DNA of 64,000 nucleotides from Capsulimonas sp039928515 (GCF_039928515.1 NZ_JBDSSZ010000318.1), one strand, 5' to 3'. Positions 38,769-48,283 are shown, counted from the first letter of the stretch. A program made the numbers and translations. Notes: generated by a model from the letters alone, not told the origin.

Positions 38769-39209
38769 ATGCGGTATCTGCTGGACACCAACATTTTGCT
38801 TCGGCAGTTTGATCCTGCATCTTCGAGTCGGATGCTCACACTGGAAGCCCTCAAGAAGCTTCATCGCGAAGGAGCAGAGTTATGTGTCCTTCCACAGAAC
38901 ATAATCGAGTTTTGGGGAGTTGCTACGCGCCCTCAATCTGTGAATGGGCTAGGGCTAACGGTTGAGCAAGCGGAAGCTGAACGGCTTCGCATTGAGAGTT
39001 TATTCCGATTAATTCCTGATCCAAAAGGCATCTATGAGCGTTGGGCCTCCCTCGTGAATACGCATCAAGTGCTTGGGAAGAACGTTCATGATACGAGGAT
39101 TGTTGCGGCTATGCTGGAGGCGGGAATCACGCACATGCTGACATTTAATGACACACACTTTCGTCGCTTTGAGCCTGAGATTATTGTCGTAAATCCTGAT
39201 CAGATTTGA
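38769..39209 (+). CDS. PIN-domain ribonuclease toxin (VapC-like)
   Basis: A 146-residue PIN-domain protein. Acidic catalytic residues are visible: MRYLLDTNILLRQF (Asp), IIEFWGV (Glu), NVHDTRIVAAM (Asp) and LTFNDTHFRRF (Asp). VapC toxins cleave tRNA or rRNA and are held by the cognate antitoxin, here the preceding gene. The pair has lower GC than its flanks, typical of a mobile addiction module. A hairpin terminator follows. Confidence 0.85.
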   Translation: MRYLLDTNILLRQFDPASSSRMLTLEALKKLHREGAELCVLPQNIIEFWGVATRPQSVNGLGLTVEQAEAERLRIESLFRLIPDPKGIYERWASLVNTHQVLGKNVHDTRIVAAMLEAGITHMLTFNDTHFRRFEPEIIVVNPDQI

Positions 39210-39242
39210 TGCTGGCGCTTCCCTAAATTGAACTCTAAAGTG

Positions 39243-39282
39243 AAAAAAGCCGCCGCGACGTAATTGTCGTGACGGCCTTTTT
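39243..39282. terminator. Bidirectional terminator between the PIN gene and ilvD
   Basis: AAAAAA, then stem GCCGCCGCGAC / GTCGTGACGGC (two mismatches), then CTTTTT: usable from both convergent genes. Confidence 0.8.
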
Positions 39283-39292
39283 CGTTGAACCT

Positions 39293-41155
39293 CTATCGCT
39301 TGCGGCCGGTGATCTGTGTGACGTCGCGGACGGCGCCACGTGCGGCGCTGGTGGTCATGGCGGCGTAGGCTTGCAGGGCGGGCGTGACGCGGCGCTTGCG
39401 GACTTCGGCGGGCTGCCAGCCGCCTTCGGGACGGTCTTCTTGTGTTTGGCGGCGTGAGGCGAGTTCGGCGTCGGAGACGTTCAGGTGGATGGTGCGGTTC
39501 GGGATGTCGATGTCGATCCGGTCGCCGTTTTCCACCAGGCCGATGGTTCCGCCTTCGGCGGCTTCGGGGGAAGCGTGGCCGATGGACAGCCCCGAGGTGC
39601 CGCCGGAGAAGCGGCCATCGGTGACGAGGGCGCAGGCTTTGCCCAGGCCGCGGGACTTCAGGTAGCTGGTGGGGTAGAGCATTTCCTGCATGCCGGGGCC
39701 GCCCTTGGGACCTTCGTAGCGAATGACGACGACATCGCCGGCCAGCACGTCGTCGTTGAGGATGCCGGCGACAGCGGCGTCCTGGCTTTCGAAGACGCGG
39801 GCGGGGCCGGAGAAGATAAGGTTGGAAGCGTCCACGCCGGCGGTCTTGACGATGCAGCCGTCCTCGGCGAGGTTGCCGTAAAGAACCGCGAGGCCGCCGT
39901 CCTTGCTGTAGGCGTTCTCAACCGAACGGATGACGCCGGCGGCGCGATCGGTGTCCAGTTCGGCGTAGCGGCGGCTCTGGCTAAAGGCCTGGGTGGTGCG
40001 GACGCCGCCCGGCGCGGCCTTGAAGAACTCGGTGACCTTGGGATCGTCGGTGCGCGTGACGTCCCATTGATCGATTGCGCCGGCGAGGGTGGGGGTATGG
40101 ATTGTGCTGACGTCGGTGTTCAGCAGGTTTCCGCGCTCCATTTCGCCGAGGATCGAGAAGATGCCGCCGGCCCGATGCACGTCCTCCATATGCACATCGC
40201 CGCGCGAGGGTGCGACTTTACACAGATTGGGCACAAGGCGGGACAGGCGGTCGATATCGCGCATGGTGAAGTCGACGCCGGCTTCGTGTGCGGCGGCAAG
40301 CAGATGCAGGACCGTGTTGGTGGAGCCGCCCATCGCGATATCCAGCGACATGGCGTTCTCGAACGCCGCGAGCGTGGCGATGGAGCGCGGCAGCACGCTG
40401 TAGTCGTCCTGCTCGTAGTGGCGCTTGGTGATCTCGACAATCACGCGGCCTGCTTCTAAGAAAAGGTGCTTGCGGTCCGAGTGGGTGGCGAGGGTGGAGC
40501 CGTTGCCGGGGAGCGAAAGGCCGAGGGCTTCGGTGAGGCAGTTCATGGAGTTGGCGGTGAACATACCCGAGCAGGAGCCGCAGGTGGGGCAGGAAGCGCG
40601 CTCCATCGCGTCGCTTTCCTCGTCGGTCACTTTGTCGTCGGCGCCCGCCACCATGGCGTCCACCAGGTCGACCGCGCGCTCGACGCCCTTCCATACGACC
40701 TTGCCGGCCTCCATCGGTCCGCCGGAGACGAACACGGTGGGGACGTTCAGTCGCAGGGACGCCATCAGCATTCCGGGCGTGATCTTGTCGCAGTTGGAGA
40801 TGCAAACAAGCGCGTCAGCGCAGTGGGCGTTCACCATGTACTCGACGCTATCGGCGATCAGATCGCGAGACGGCAGGCTGTAAAGCATCCCGTCGTGGCC
40901 CATCGCGATCCCGTCATCTACGGCGATCGTGTTGAACTCCTTGGCGACGCCGCCCGCCGCCTCGATTTCCCGAGCGACTAGCTGCCCAAGGTCCTTCAAA
41001 TGCACATGTCCGGGGACGAACTGCGTGAACGAATTGGAGATGGCGATGATCGGCTTGCCGAAGTCGCCGTCCTTCATGCCGGTCGCGCGCCAAAGGCCGC
41101 GCGCGCCGGCCATGTTACGGCCATGGGTGGTGGTGCGAGAGCGATAGGTGGGCAT
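39293..41155 (-). CDS. ilvD: Dihydroxy-acid dehydratase
   Basis: A 620-residue IlvD/Edd-family enzyme that dehydrates 2,3-dihydroxy-isovalerate and -methylvalerate in valine, isoleucine and leucine synthesis. The iron-sulfur cluster cysteines lie in SNCDKITPGM and CPTCGSCSGMF. Family signatures NSMNCLTEALGLSLPGNG and DGRFSGGTSGLSIGHASPEA are present; length is normal. The ATG at 41155 has GAGGA upstream and a TATACT promoter about 45 nt further. No other ilv genes are adjacent. Confidence 0.96.
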   Translation of the reverse strand: MPTYRSRTTTHGRNMAGARGLWRATGMKDGDFGKPIIAISNSFTQFVPGHVHLKDLGQLVAREIEAAGGVAKEFNTIAVDDGIAMGHDGMLYSLPSRDLIADSVEYMVNAHCADALVCISNCDKITPGMLMASLRLNVPTVFVSGGPMEAGKVVWKGVERAVDLVDAMVAGADDKVTDEESDAMERASCPTCGSCSGMFTANSMNCLTEALGLSLPGNGSTLATHSDRKHLFLEAGRVIVEITKRHYEQDDYSVLPRSIATLAAFENAMSLDIAMGGSTNTVLHLLAAAHEAGVDFTMRDIDRLSRLVPNLCKVAPSRGDVHMEDVHRAGGIFSILGEMERGNLLNTDVSTIHTPTLAGAIDQWDVTRTDDPKVTEFFKAAPGGVRTTQAFSQSRRYAELDTDRAAGVIRSVENAYSKDGGLAVLYGNLAEDGCIVKTAGVDASNLIFSGPARVFESQDAAVAGILNDDVLAGDVVVIRYEGPKGGPGMQEMLYPTSYLKSRGLGKACALVTDGRFSGGTSGLSIGHASPEAAEGGTIGLVENGDRIDIDIPNRTIHLNVSDAELASRRQTQEDRPEGGWQPAEVRKRRVTPALQAYAAMTTSAARGAVRDVTQITGRKR

Positions 41156-41198
41156 TACAGTAAATCCTCGTCGATTTGGAAAAGTTCTTGTCTGAATC

Positions 41199-41204
41199 AG
41201 TATA
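41199..41204 (-). promoter_or_regulatory. -10 box (TATACT) of ilvD
   Basis: TATACT on the minus strand about 45 nt upstream of ilvD; no strong -35. Confidence 0.45.
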
Positions 41205-41238
41205 ACATCTTTGAGACGAATACCATTCCCGAACGGCG

Positions 41239-43599
41239 TTATTTGCCTCGCTCCAATTGAACTCCTTGTTTCAGAAGGACGGCTTGCAGGTCACTCACGA
41301 TCTTCTCAAGCTGCGCGGTCGTCAATGCGTCCGGCGACGAGCTCAATGGGTTGAGTGGGCCATTCAGAGTGATTATTGTTCCCTTAGGATATTGTGCGAG
41401 TCTTCGGAGCAGTTCCGCGCGTGAATTGAGGGTGTATTGTCCAATGCGCCATACTTCGTCCTGACCATCGCCATGGATTTGATCGCCGTAAAGATAAATA
41501 TGGTCGTCGCTATCCACGCTGGAAAGTACGAAGATATGATTTATGTCGCCGGAATCAGGAAATAATCCACGAATTTCTTCGAGCTGCCGATGAGTGATGA
41601 GCCACACGGGCGATGACGCCAGCGCATCGGCGACATATTGGCGGCTGCCATCATCAATCGTTGATTGTCCCAGCGCTTGGAGACGGCGAAGGAGCGCCCA
41701 AATCTCGGGCTCCGCATCTAGGGAGCCAAGTCTGCCTAGCAGTTTCGCGGCGTCGGCGGCCACGAATCGGTCCGGATCATTCAGCGCGTCGATCGCGGCG
41801 CGTTCCAATTGTGGGGAAATCGATTTCGTGTCCAGCGGCATAACCCTTATGAGGTTTGTAAAGACATTTTGATAGCAGTCTTTATTCTTTCGCTGTGTGA
41901 GCACATCCTTTATTTCAGCCGCGCCGTAATACGGCTCAACGCGCAGGAAATATGCGAGTAGTTCCGATTGCGCTTCGCAGGTCCACCGGTCTCTTTGGGC
42001 ATGGTAAAGAATTTGCAGACGCGGCAAACTCGCCTGCGTGGCGTAGCGTGAAACCAGAGGCGTGAACGGCGCCGCATCGCCGCTTTTTTCCAAATTGGAG
42101 ACGAGTTTCGCCTCAACGGAAGGCGGCAGGGCGGCGTCCGGCAAGGTCGTCAGGGTGTCGGCGGAGAGCCGTGGATGCGCGCTTTGAATTTCCTCAAGGA
42201 TGATGCGTCGTCCTTCGGCGGGATCCAGGTCGTTGATGCGCTGAAAGAAAGGATCGCGCCGCCATTTTTGATATTCCTCGGCTTCGGCCTTCGTCTGGGT
42301 TGAATTCGGAATACTCGGAAGGTTCCGATACACATCATAAAGGGGCTTGAGCATTTTAGGGCTGCGGATCTGCGGCCATACATTGTCGCCCAGCAGCGTC
42401 GTTTGTTCATATTGCGGCAGAGAAGCAAAACGCGCTGTGAGGATCTCTCCCAGCATTTTTCTGGCTGGGTTGAACTTGGGAACGTACTGCCTGGGGAGAA
42501 ATAAAGTGAACGCCGTTTGCGTACGCGCCGCCCCGCGTTTTTGGCGAAATGTCTTCCAAAGATCGATCAGATTTTGCTGGAGAAACTCATACTTTGCCTT
42601 GTTTCGCTTTCTCTCGATCTCCCATTTCACGAAACCGGGAGTGGTTATGTCCGGATATCTGTCAAACGCTTGCAGCTCGCTCAAGCCCGAAATGTAAGCG
42701 TCGCCAATGGATGCGTCGCGATCCTGCATCTTTACCTGCATCCGCTCGATTGCATAGGATCGCCGTCGGGAGCCCATCAATCCTAAGTAGCTCTCATTTT
42801 GCCCAATCGCTCTTGCCTCGGGAAATATAGACTTCGCCCAGCGGTCGACAATCGCCTGGATGGATTCGGGAGTATCCAACAGCCGAATCGTTCGCGCGAC
42901 GTCCGCGCTTCCCTTGCCACCATCCTGTGTGAAGACAAACCTTGGCAGCTCCTTCGCCAATGTTTGAGAGGACCAAGCCGGGTCCGACGGCAGGATTTCA
43001 ATGGACACGGCGTTGGAGGCCGTTCGCATTGGTCCAAGAGAATAGATCGTATCTTCGTCAGGTTTCTGAAGCTGCACGCGATTCGTGCGCAAATAGATCC
43101 GATAGACGCCGGCTTTGTCAAAGCGTCTCCAGTTATTCAGAAGCATCTCCAAAGCGAACGGCTTTGATCCCTCGGTTTGCCATGAATGACCGGGACCGCT
43201 GTAGCCGCCGTTGAGCAGGGAGGCGAAATAAACTCCCAATGGATCGGGAGCGTCCTCCTCGCGGTCTACGATAAACTCGTCTCCTGCCCCGTATCGGACG
43301 CGTGTTTCGCGCTCAGGACAATAGCGATATCGTTCCTCTTTATTCCAGGCAATGGTTGCCTCAAGAGGAATCACCTCACCCATATGGAATTCTGTTTTGC
43401 TATTTGGTAGACGCAGAACGCAGGTGACGCCTTCGGGATTGCTCGCCACATCCTGCGTATGACGCGCATCAAAGTTTAACGAGGCCGATGTGTCTGGAGC
43501 TGCGTCCGTCGCGGCGGCCTTGGCGGCAGTTCCCGCTGTCAGCAGCATGAATACCATACTTAGCGTCGAAGGCCAATAGAATATTGAGTACCGCTGCAT
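41239..43599 (-). CDS. Exported 786-residue protein, paralog of the next gene
   Basis: Signal peptide at 1-30 (hydrophobic core, cut near TAAKAAA). The N-terminal third is beta-rich and includes FDARHTQDVASNPEGVTCVLR, FHMGEVIPLEA and LNNWRRFDKAGVYRIYL; the C-terminal two-thirds is helical with HEAT-like patterns (ALNDPDRFVAADAAKLLGRLG). I recognise no enzyme motif. The upstream gene encodes a clear full-length paralog sharing these motifs, so the two arose by tandem duplication. The ATG at 43599 has no strong Shine-Dalgarno. Confidence 0.7.
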   Translation of the reverse strand: MQRYSIFYWPSTLSMVFMLLTAGTAAKAAATDAAPDTSASLNFDARHTQDVASNPEGVTCVLRLPNSKTEFHMGEVIPLEATIAWNKEERYRYCPERETRVRYGAGDEFIVDREEDAPDPLGVYFASLLNGGYSGPGHSWQTEGSKPFALEMLLNNWRRFDKAGVYRIYLRTNRVQLQKPDEDTIYSLGPMRTASNAVSIEILPSDPAWSSQTLAKELPRFVFTQDGGKGSADVARTIRLLDTPESIQAIVDRWAKSIFPEARAIGQNESYLGLMGSRRRSYAIERMQVKMQDRDASIGDAYISGLSELQAFDRYPDITTPGFVKWEIERKRNKAKYEFLQQNLIDLWKTFRQKRGAARTQTAFTLFLPRQYVPKFNPARKMLGEILTARFASLPQYEQTTLLGDNVWPQIRSPKMLKPLYDVYRNLPSIPNSTQTKAEAEEYQKWRRDPFFQRINDLDPAEGRRIILEEIQSAHPRLSADTLTTLPDAALPPSVEAKLVSNLEKSGDAAPFTPLVSRYATQASLPRLQILYHAQRDRWTCEAQSELLAYFLRVEPYYGAAEIKDVLTQRKNKDCYQNVFTNLIRVMPLDTKSISPQLERAAIDALNDPDRFVAADAAKLLGRLGSLDAEPEIWALLRRLQALGQSTIDDGSRQYVADALASSPVWLITHRQLEEIRGLFPDSGDINHIFVLSSVDSDDHIYLYGDQIHGDGQDEVWRIGQYTLNSRAELLRRLAQYPKGTIITLNGPLNPLSSSPDALTTAQLEKIVSDLQAVLLKQGVQLERGK

Positions 43600-43645
43600 A
43601 GTGTTCGTTTCCCATTAACTCCTGAGTGGCGAGTTCAAAATTCAA

Positions 43646-45982
43646 TCATTTGCCTCGTACCAATTGCACTCCCCGCTTGGCGAGAAACGCGCGCAGCTCA
43701 GTAAACGCATGCTGCGTCGCCTTGGCGTTGTCGGGATTACCCGAGTCAAGCAGAGTGATGGCTGTTCCTTTAGGGTATTGGGCAAGCTTGCGTCGTAAGT
43801 CGGCGCGCGATGTCAGCGTGTACTGTGCAATGCGCCAGGATTCGTTTTGACCATCGTCAGTCACCGTGTCGCCCGCGAGAAAGATCTGGTCGTCGTGATC
43901 GATGGTGTAGACCCAGAACCAGCGCTCATGCTTCTGGTCTGGAAAGAGCGCTCGGATTTCTTCAAGTTGCTTATGGTCGATGAGCCAGGCGGGCGATGAC
44001 GCCAATGCTTCAGCAGTTTTACGCCGGGAGCTGTTGTCCAGGGAGACTTGCCCCAGCGCCGCCAGGCGGCGCAGCTGCGCCCAAAGCGCCGCTTCGGCTT
44101 CGGGAGGGGAGCCGTGCGTCCCCAGAGCCTGGGCGGCGTCGCTGGCCACATCGGCATCTGGATCATTCAAAGCGGTCAGAGCGATCTGCTGTAATTGCGG
44201 CGGCATGAATAACGCGCCGGGGCGGTGATATTGCGTGATATCGCTCAAAAGCGTTCGATAGCAGCCTGTATCTTTGCGCGCCACGAGCGCCTTCACAACT
44301 CTGGCGGCGCCAAAAATGGGATCAACGCGCAGAAAGTAGGCAAGCAGCGCGGCTTTGGGCGCGCAGAACAAGTTGTCATCCTTGTCGCTATAGAACGTTT
44401 TGACTTGCGGCAGGATCGCACGGGTCCCGTAGCGCTGGATAAGAACGGAAATGGTATCTAGATCGCCGCCTGCCGATAAATTTGCCGCTAGCGTTGGTTC
44501 GATCTTGGGCAGTGTGGGGTCCGGCAGGCCGACGAGAAGGTCCATGTTGACCTGCGGATGTGGGCTCTGGATTTCTGCGAGAAGGAGCCTCCTGCCTTCC
44601 TTGGGAGATAACGCGGAGAGACGCCGCAGCGCGGCGGTGCGGTGATCGCGGATTTCATAGTCCGACCGGCCTTGCGGATTTTGATAGAGTGTTCGCAGAG
44701 GCGCGAGCATTTTCGGATCGCGCAGATACGGCCATGAGTAGTCGGTCAGCAGCGCATATTGTTCGTGCGGAGTCAGCGCGCCGAATTCGGAAATCAGAAT
44801 AGGAGCAATCGTCGCCGGATCAACGCCGCGAACCATATTGCGCACGCGCATATCAAAGAGCGTGTACGCGCTTTGCAGATGGGCGGCGCCGCGTTTGTGG
44901 GGAAGGGCCGTTTGCAGCGATTCATTGTCCGTGTTCATCCAGGCGTTCGGCGCTGAGAACTGCATGAATGATTGCTTACGCCATTTCTCCTGCGCCGCCG
45001 GATCGCCTTGCGGGGGCGGCGGCGCGGGGTCGGGATAGGCGGCTAGCGCTTGGACCTGGGCCATGTCCAGGAGAAAAGTGGACACAATGGGGAAATCCGG
45101 GTTCTGGATTTCCGCCTGCATCTGCGCGATAATTTCCTCTCTTCGTCGAGATCCTAGCAGCCCCAGCCGCGCCTGGTCATACCAGAATGTATACTGTAAT
45201 TCCGATGTCGTCGGTACGCCATAACGGTCAATCATCGCCTGTGCGGATTCCGGAGTGTCCAGAAATCGGAGGATTCGTGCGGCGTCCGCGCCGGGCTTCC
45301 CGTTGCTGGATTCGCTTTGAAACGCCGGCAGCGCCTTCGCCAGAGTTTGAGCCGACCAGACAGGATCAGGCGGCAGGATCTCGATTTGAACGACATTGGA
45401 GGTCGTTGTCAGCGAACCTAACGATTGGATACCGACTTGGGAATCCGTGAGGCGCTGCATGCGCTTCGTTTGCAGATAGAGCCGATAGACGCCGGGCCGA
45501 TCAAACCGCCGCCAGTTATTGAGCACAAGCCCGAAAGAGAGCGTCGTCGTGTCCATCGTTTGCCAGCGCGGGCCGCCGCCGCTGTAGCCGCCGGGCTTAC
45601 TGGGATCGTAATAAGCGCGCAGCGGGTCCGGCGTATCCTGCTCGCGATCGACAATGATCGTGTCGCTCGCCCAGGGGAGGGCGCGGTTTCCCTCGTTTGT
45701 ATTAAACCGATACTGACCAGACTTACGGCTGGAGAAGACGGCTTCGATGGGGATGACTTCGCCCATATGAAACTGCGTCTTTCCCTCCGGCAGCCGAAGA
45801 ACACAGGAGACTTTGGTAGGGTTCTTCGCCGTGTCCTGCGTATGGCGCGCATCAAAATCCTGCGCGCTGACCGTTGCTGCGGCGCCTTGCGCGAATAGAC
45901 GACCTGTGGCTCCCATCGCCAGCAGTGCGAGCGCCGCGCAAAGTATCGCCTTCCAGCGGATTGTGTCGTTTGGTTTGATCAC
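43646..45982 (-). CDS. Exported 778-residue protein, paralog of the downstream gene
   Basis: Starts at a GTG at 45982 with GAGG upstream, 10 bp after the TetR stop; the signal peptide has the core ALALLAMGATG. It shares FDARHTQDTAKNPTKVSCVLR, FHMGEVIPIEAV, DREQDTPDPL, GGYSG, LNNWRRFDRPGVYRLYL and the C-terminal QYTLTSRADLRRKLAQYPKG with its neighbour, with a HEAT-like helical C-terminal part. Function unknown. Codirectional with TetR and the second paralog, so probably one transcript. Confidence 0.7.
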   Translation of the reverse strand: MIKPNDTIRWKAILCAALALLAMGATGRLFAQGAAATVSAQDFDARHTQDTAKNPTKVSCVLRLPEGKTQFHMGEVIPIEAVFSSRKSGQYRFNTNEGNRALPWASDTIIVDREQDTPDPLRAYYDPSKPGGYSGGGPRWQTMDTTTLSFGLVLNNWRRFDRPGVYRLYLQTKRMQRLTDSQVGIQSLGSLTTTSNVVQIEILPPDPVWSAQTLAKALPAFQSESSNGKPGADAARILRFLDTPESAQAMIDRYGVPTTSELQYTFWYDQARLGLLGSRRREEIIAQMQAEIQNPDFPIVSTFLLDMAQVQALAAYPDPAPPPPQGDPAAQEKWRKQSFMQFSAPNAWMNTDNESLQTALPHKRGAAHLQSAYTLFDMRVRNMVRGVDPATIAPILISEFGALTPHEQYALLTDYSWPYLRDPKMLAPLRTLYQNPQGRSDYEIRDHRTAALRRLSALSPKEGRRLLLAEIQSPHPQVNMDLLVGLPDPTLPKIEPTLAANLSAGGDLDTISVLIQRYGTRAILPQVKTFYSDKDDNLFCAPKAALLAYFLRVDPIFGAARVVKALVARKDTGCYRTLLSDITQYHRPGALFMPPQLQQIALTALNDPDADVASDAAQALGTHGSPPEAEAALWAQLRRLAALGQVSLDNSSRRKTAEALASSPAWLIDHKQLEEIRALFPDQKHERWFWVYTIDHDDQIFLAGDTVTDDGQNESWRIAQYTLTSRADLRRKLAQYPKGTAITLLDSGNPDNAKATQHAFTELRAFLAKRGVQLVRGK

Positions 45983-45992
45983 GATATTGGCC

Positions 45993-46685
45993 TCATAATG
46001 GTTTATGACACTTAGTGGATGAGGTGTCTTCAGATATTCCAAACACAATATCTAAATGCGCGGCGAACATCGCCTCCATGTCCAGTGGGTGTTCGGGATC
46101 GAGTACGCCGTTCCAGAGGACGGCCAGCATGTTGGGGGCGATCATCAAATGAGGGAATTTGACGAGTGCGTCGGTGGTGAGTTCGCCGGTTTCGACGCCG
46201 CGCTGGGCGAGGCGTTGAATCATGTCCGCGACGGGGTCGAAGACGAGCGCGCGGAACATGCGGGCGAGCGCGGGAAAGCGGCTGCTTTCGGCGAGGATCA
46301 GGCGGAAGACGGGGGCGCGCTTGGAGCGCTCCATGTCGCGGACGATGGGCAGGACGGCGCGCCATATGGCGTCGCGGAGGCTCTCACCTGGCTCCGGAAG
46401 CAGCAGCGTCAAATGGGCCAGGGGGACGGCGATGACTTCGCGCAGCACGCCTTCAAAGAGCGCTTCTTTGTCGGTAAAATAGCGATAAACAGTGCCCTTC
46501 GCCACGCCTGCGCGGGCGGCGACATCTTCCATACGGGCGTCGGAAAAGCCGCGCTCTAAGAAGACATCTAAGGCGGCGGCGACAATTGCTTGGCGGGTCT
46601 GGGTCGTTTTCGCCACGCTTGGGCGGCGCGTGCGGGGCTTGTGTTCGGTCGGTTTTGGGTCACTCACGGAATTATTATGACCCAT
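45993..46685 (-). CDS. TetR/AcrR family transcriptional regulator
   Basis: A 230-residue repressor-type protein. The DNA-binding domain is at about 28-75 (TRQAIVAAALDVFLERGFSDARMEDVAARAGVAKGTVYRYF), followed by a TetR_C-like ligand domain (85-215). A 16-bp perfect palindrome covers its ATG, and the divergent FAD monooxygenase promoter begins 5 bp beyond, so it likely represses both itself and the monooxygenase. A GTG at 46667 is an alternative start that would leave the palindrome untranslated. Confidence 0.9.
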   Translation of the reverse strand: MGHNNSVSDPKPTEHKPRTRRPSVAKTTQTRQAIVAAALDVFLERGFSDARMEDVAARAGVAKGTVYRYFTDKEALFEGVLREVIAVPLAHLTLLLPEPGESLRDAIWRAVLPIVRDMERSKRAPVFRLILAESSRFPALARMFRALVFDPVADMIQRLAQRGVETGELTTDALVKFPHLMIAPNMLAVLWNGVLDPEHPLDMEAMFAAHLDIVFGISEDTSSTKCHKPL

Positions 46686-46692
46686 GGGTCAT
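46677..46692. promoter_or_regulatory. Palindromic operator in the tetR/monooxygenase divergent region
   Basis: ATGACCCATGGGTCAT is a perfect 16-bp palindrome next to the TTGACA of the divergent gene. A second dyad, TGACTTAATAGTCA (46727-46740), follows the -10 box. Confidence 0.65.
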
Positions 46693-46696
46693 TTTA

Positions 46697-46726
46697 TTGA
46701 CAAGGCTTCGGAAAATTGGGTAATAC
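46697..46726 (+). promoter_or_regulatory. Promoter of the FAD monooxygenase gene
   Basis: TTGACA (46697-46702), an 18-nt spacer and TAATAC (46721-46726), sandwiched between two dyads that could bind the divergent TetR protein. Confidence 0.6.
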
Positions 46727-46765
46727 TGACTTAATAGTCATTTTTATGATGGGGAGAGAATCACC

Positions 46766-48283
46766 ATGTCCAATACTCAAGTTCTGATCGTGGGGGCCGG
46801 GCCGACCGGTCTGGTGCTGGCGCTGCGTCTGGCGCGCCATGGCGTTCAATTTCGGATCGTCGACAAGAACAGCGGGCCGGGGCAGGCGTCGCGGGCGATG
46901 ATCGTGCATGCGCGGACGCTGGAGTTCTACCGGCAATTGGGGTTTGGCGACGAGGTGGTCAGCCTGGGAATCCCGATGGAGGCCGTCCATTTCCGCGAGG
47001 GCAATGAAGAGGTCGCGAAGCTGGATTTCAAGGACAACGGCGCGGGCCTCAGTCCGTATCCGTTTGCGCTTTGCTTCCCGCAGGACGATCATGAGCGCTT
47101 CTTGGTGGCGAAACTCGCCGACGCGGGCGTTGCCGTGGAGTGGAATACGGAGCTGAAGGAGTTCACCGACAATGGCGCCAGTGTTCAGTCTGTCTTAGAG
47201 AAAGACGGCGTGGAAGAAACCGTCCAGTCCGACTACCTTTGCGGCTGCGACGGCGCGCGCAGCCGTGTGCGCCAGACGCTGGGCTTCGACTTTCCCGGCG
47301 GCACGTACGATCAGGACTTCTATGTTGCGGACGTCAAGGTCGCGAACGGTCAAAATCGCGACTTGATCATCAACGTCGGCCCGCGCACGTTTGTGCTGAT
47401 GCTTCCCGTCCGCAGCACGGGAATGCAGCGTCTGATCGGCGTCGTCCCGCCCGAACTGACCGGCCAGACGGATGTTACCTTTGAACAGATCCAGCCAGGC
47501 GCCGAGCAGATGATCGACACGACCGTCGAACAGGTCAACTGGTTCTCCACCTACCACGTGCATCACCGCGTGGCGAGCCACTTCCGCGCCGGCCGCGTCT
47601 TCATCGCCGGCGACGCCGGCCACATCCACAGCCCGGCGGGCGGCCAGGGCATGAACACGGGGATCGGCGACGCCATAAACCTCTCATGGAAGCTCGCCCA
47701 GGTCCTCCAGGGGCGCATCGACCCCTCCGTTCTCGACACCTACGAACAGGAGCGCATCGCCTTCGCGCGCACGCTGGTCGCCACCACCGACCGCGCCTTC
47801 CAGGCCATGGTGGGCGAAGGCGTCGGCAGCCAGATTCTGCGCACGTGGCTTCTGCCGCACGTCCTCCCGTTCCTGACCGGCTTCAGCGCCGTGCGCCAAA
47901 CCATGTTCAGCGCCGTCTCCCAGACCCGCATCAACTACCACGGCAGCGCGCTGAGCCAAGGCCACGCCGGCGACCTCCAAGGCGGCGACCGCCTCCCCTG
48001 GACCCCCGCGCCCGCCCCCGACAACTTCGCCCCCCTCACCGCCCTCGACTGGCAAATCCACATCTACGGCGCCCCAACCCCCGACTTCCGCGCCGCCGCG
48101 TCCGACCTCGGCATCCCGATCCAAGAGTTCCCCTGGACCGCCGCCGCCGCCCACGCGGGCCTCGAACGCGACGCCTTCTACCTGGTGCGCCCCGATGGAT
48201 ACGTCGCGCTGGCGTCCGCGAAGCAGGATGTGGAGACTCTGAAGGAGTTTGTTGCGAAGTTTGCACTTAAGGCTGGTGAGTAG
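46766..48283 (+). CDS. FAD-dependent aromatic-type monooxygenase (PheA/TfdB family)
   Basis: A 505-residue class A flavoprotein monooxygenase: GAGPTGLVLALRLA (FAD dinucleotide motif), CGCDGARSRVRQ (DG motif), GDAGHIHSPAGGQGMNTGIGDA (second FAD motif) and a thioredoxin-like C-terminal domain. Relatives hydroxylate phenols, polyketides or antibiotics such as rifampicin and tetracycline. Under a divergent TetR regulator, a role in detoxifying a small aromatic is plausible (inference). ATG at 46766 with GGGAGA upstream. Confidence 0.9.
   Translation: MSNTQVLIVGAGPTGLVLALRLARHGVQFRIVDKNSGPGQASRAMIVHARTLEFYRQLGFGDEVVSLGIPMEAVHFREGNEEVAKLDFKDNGAGLSPYPFALCFPQDDHERFLVAKLADAGVAVEWNTELKEFTDNGASVQSVLEKDGVEETVQSDYLCGCDGARSRVRQTLGFDFPGGTYDQDFYVADVKVANGQNRDLIINVGPRTFVLMLPVRSTGMQRLIGVVPPELTGQTDVTFEQIQPGAEQMIDTTVEQVNWFSTYHVHHRVASHFRAGRVFIAGDAGHIHSPAGGQGMNTGIGDAINLSWKLAQVLQGRIDPSVLDTYEQERIAFARTLVATTDRAFQAMVGEGVGSQILRTWLLPHVLPFLTGFSAVRQTMFSAVSQTRINYHGSALSQGHAGDLQGGDRLPWTPAPAPDNFAPLTALDWQIHIYGAPTPDFRAAASDLGIPIQEFPWTAAAAHAGLERDAFYLVRPDGYVALASAKQDVETLKEFVAKFALKAGE

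Noticed and set aside
39485..40459. 324-codon plus-strand frame opposite ilvD
   Set aside because: Antisense to ilvD's iron-sulfur and substrate-binding regions; composition typical of a GC-driven shadow.
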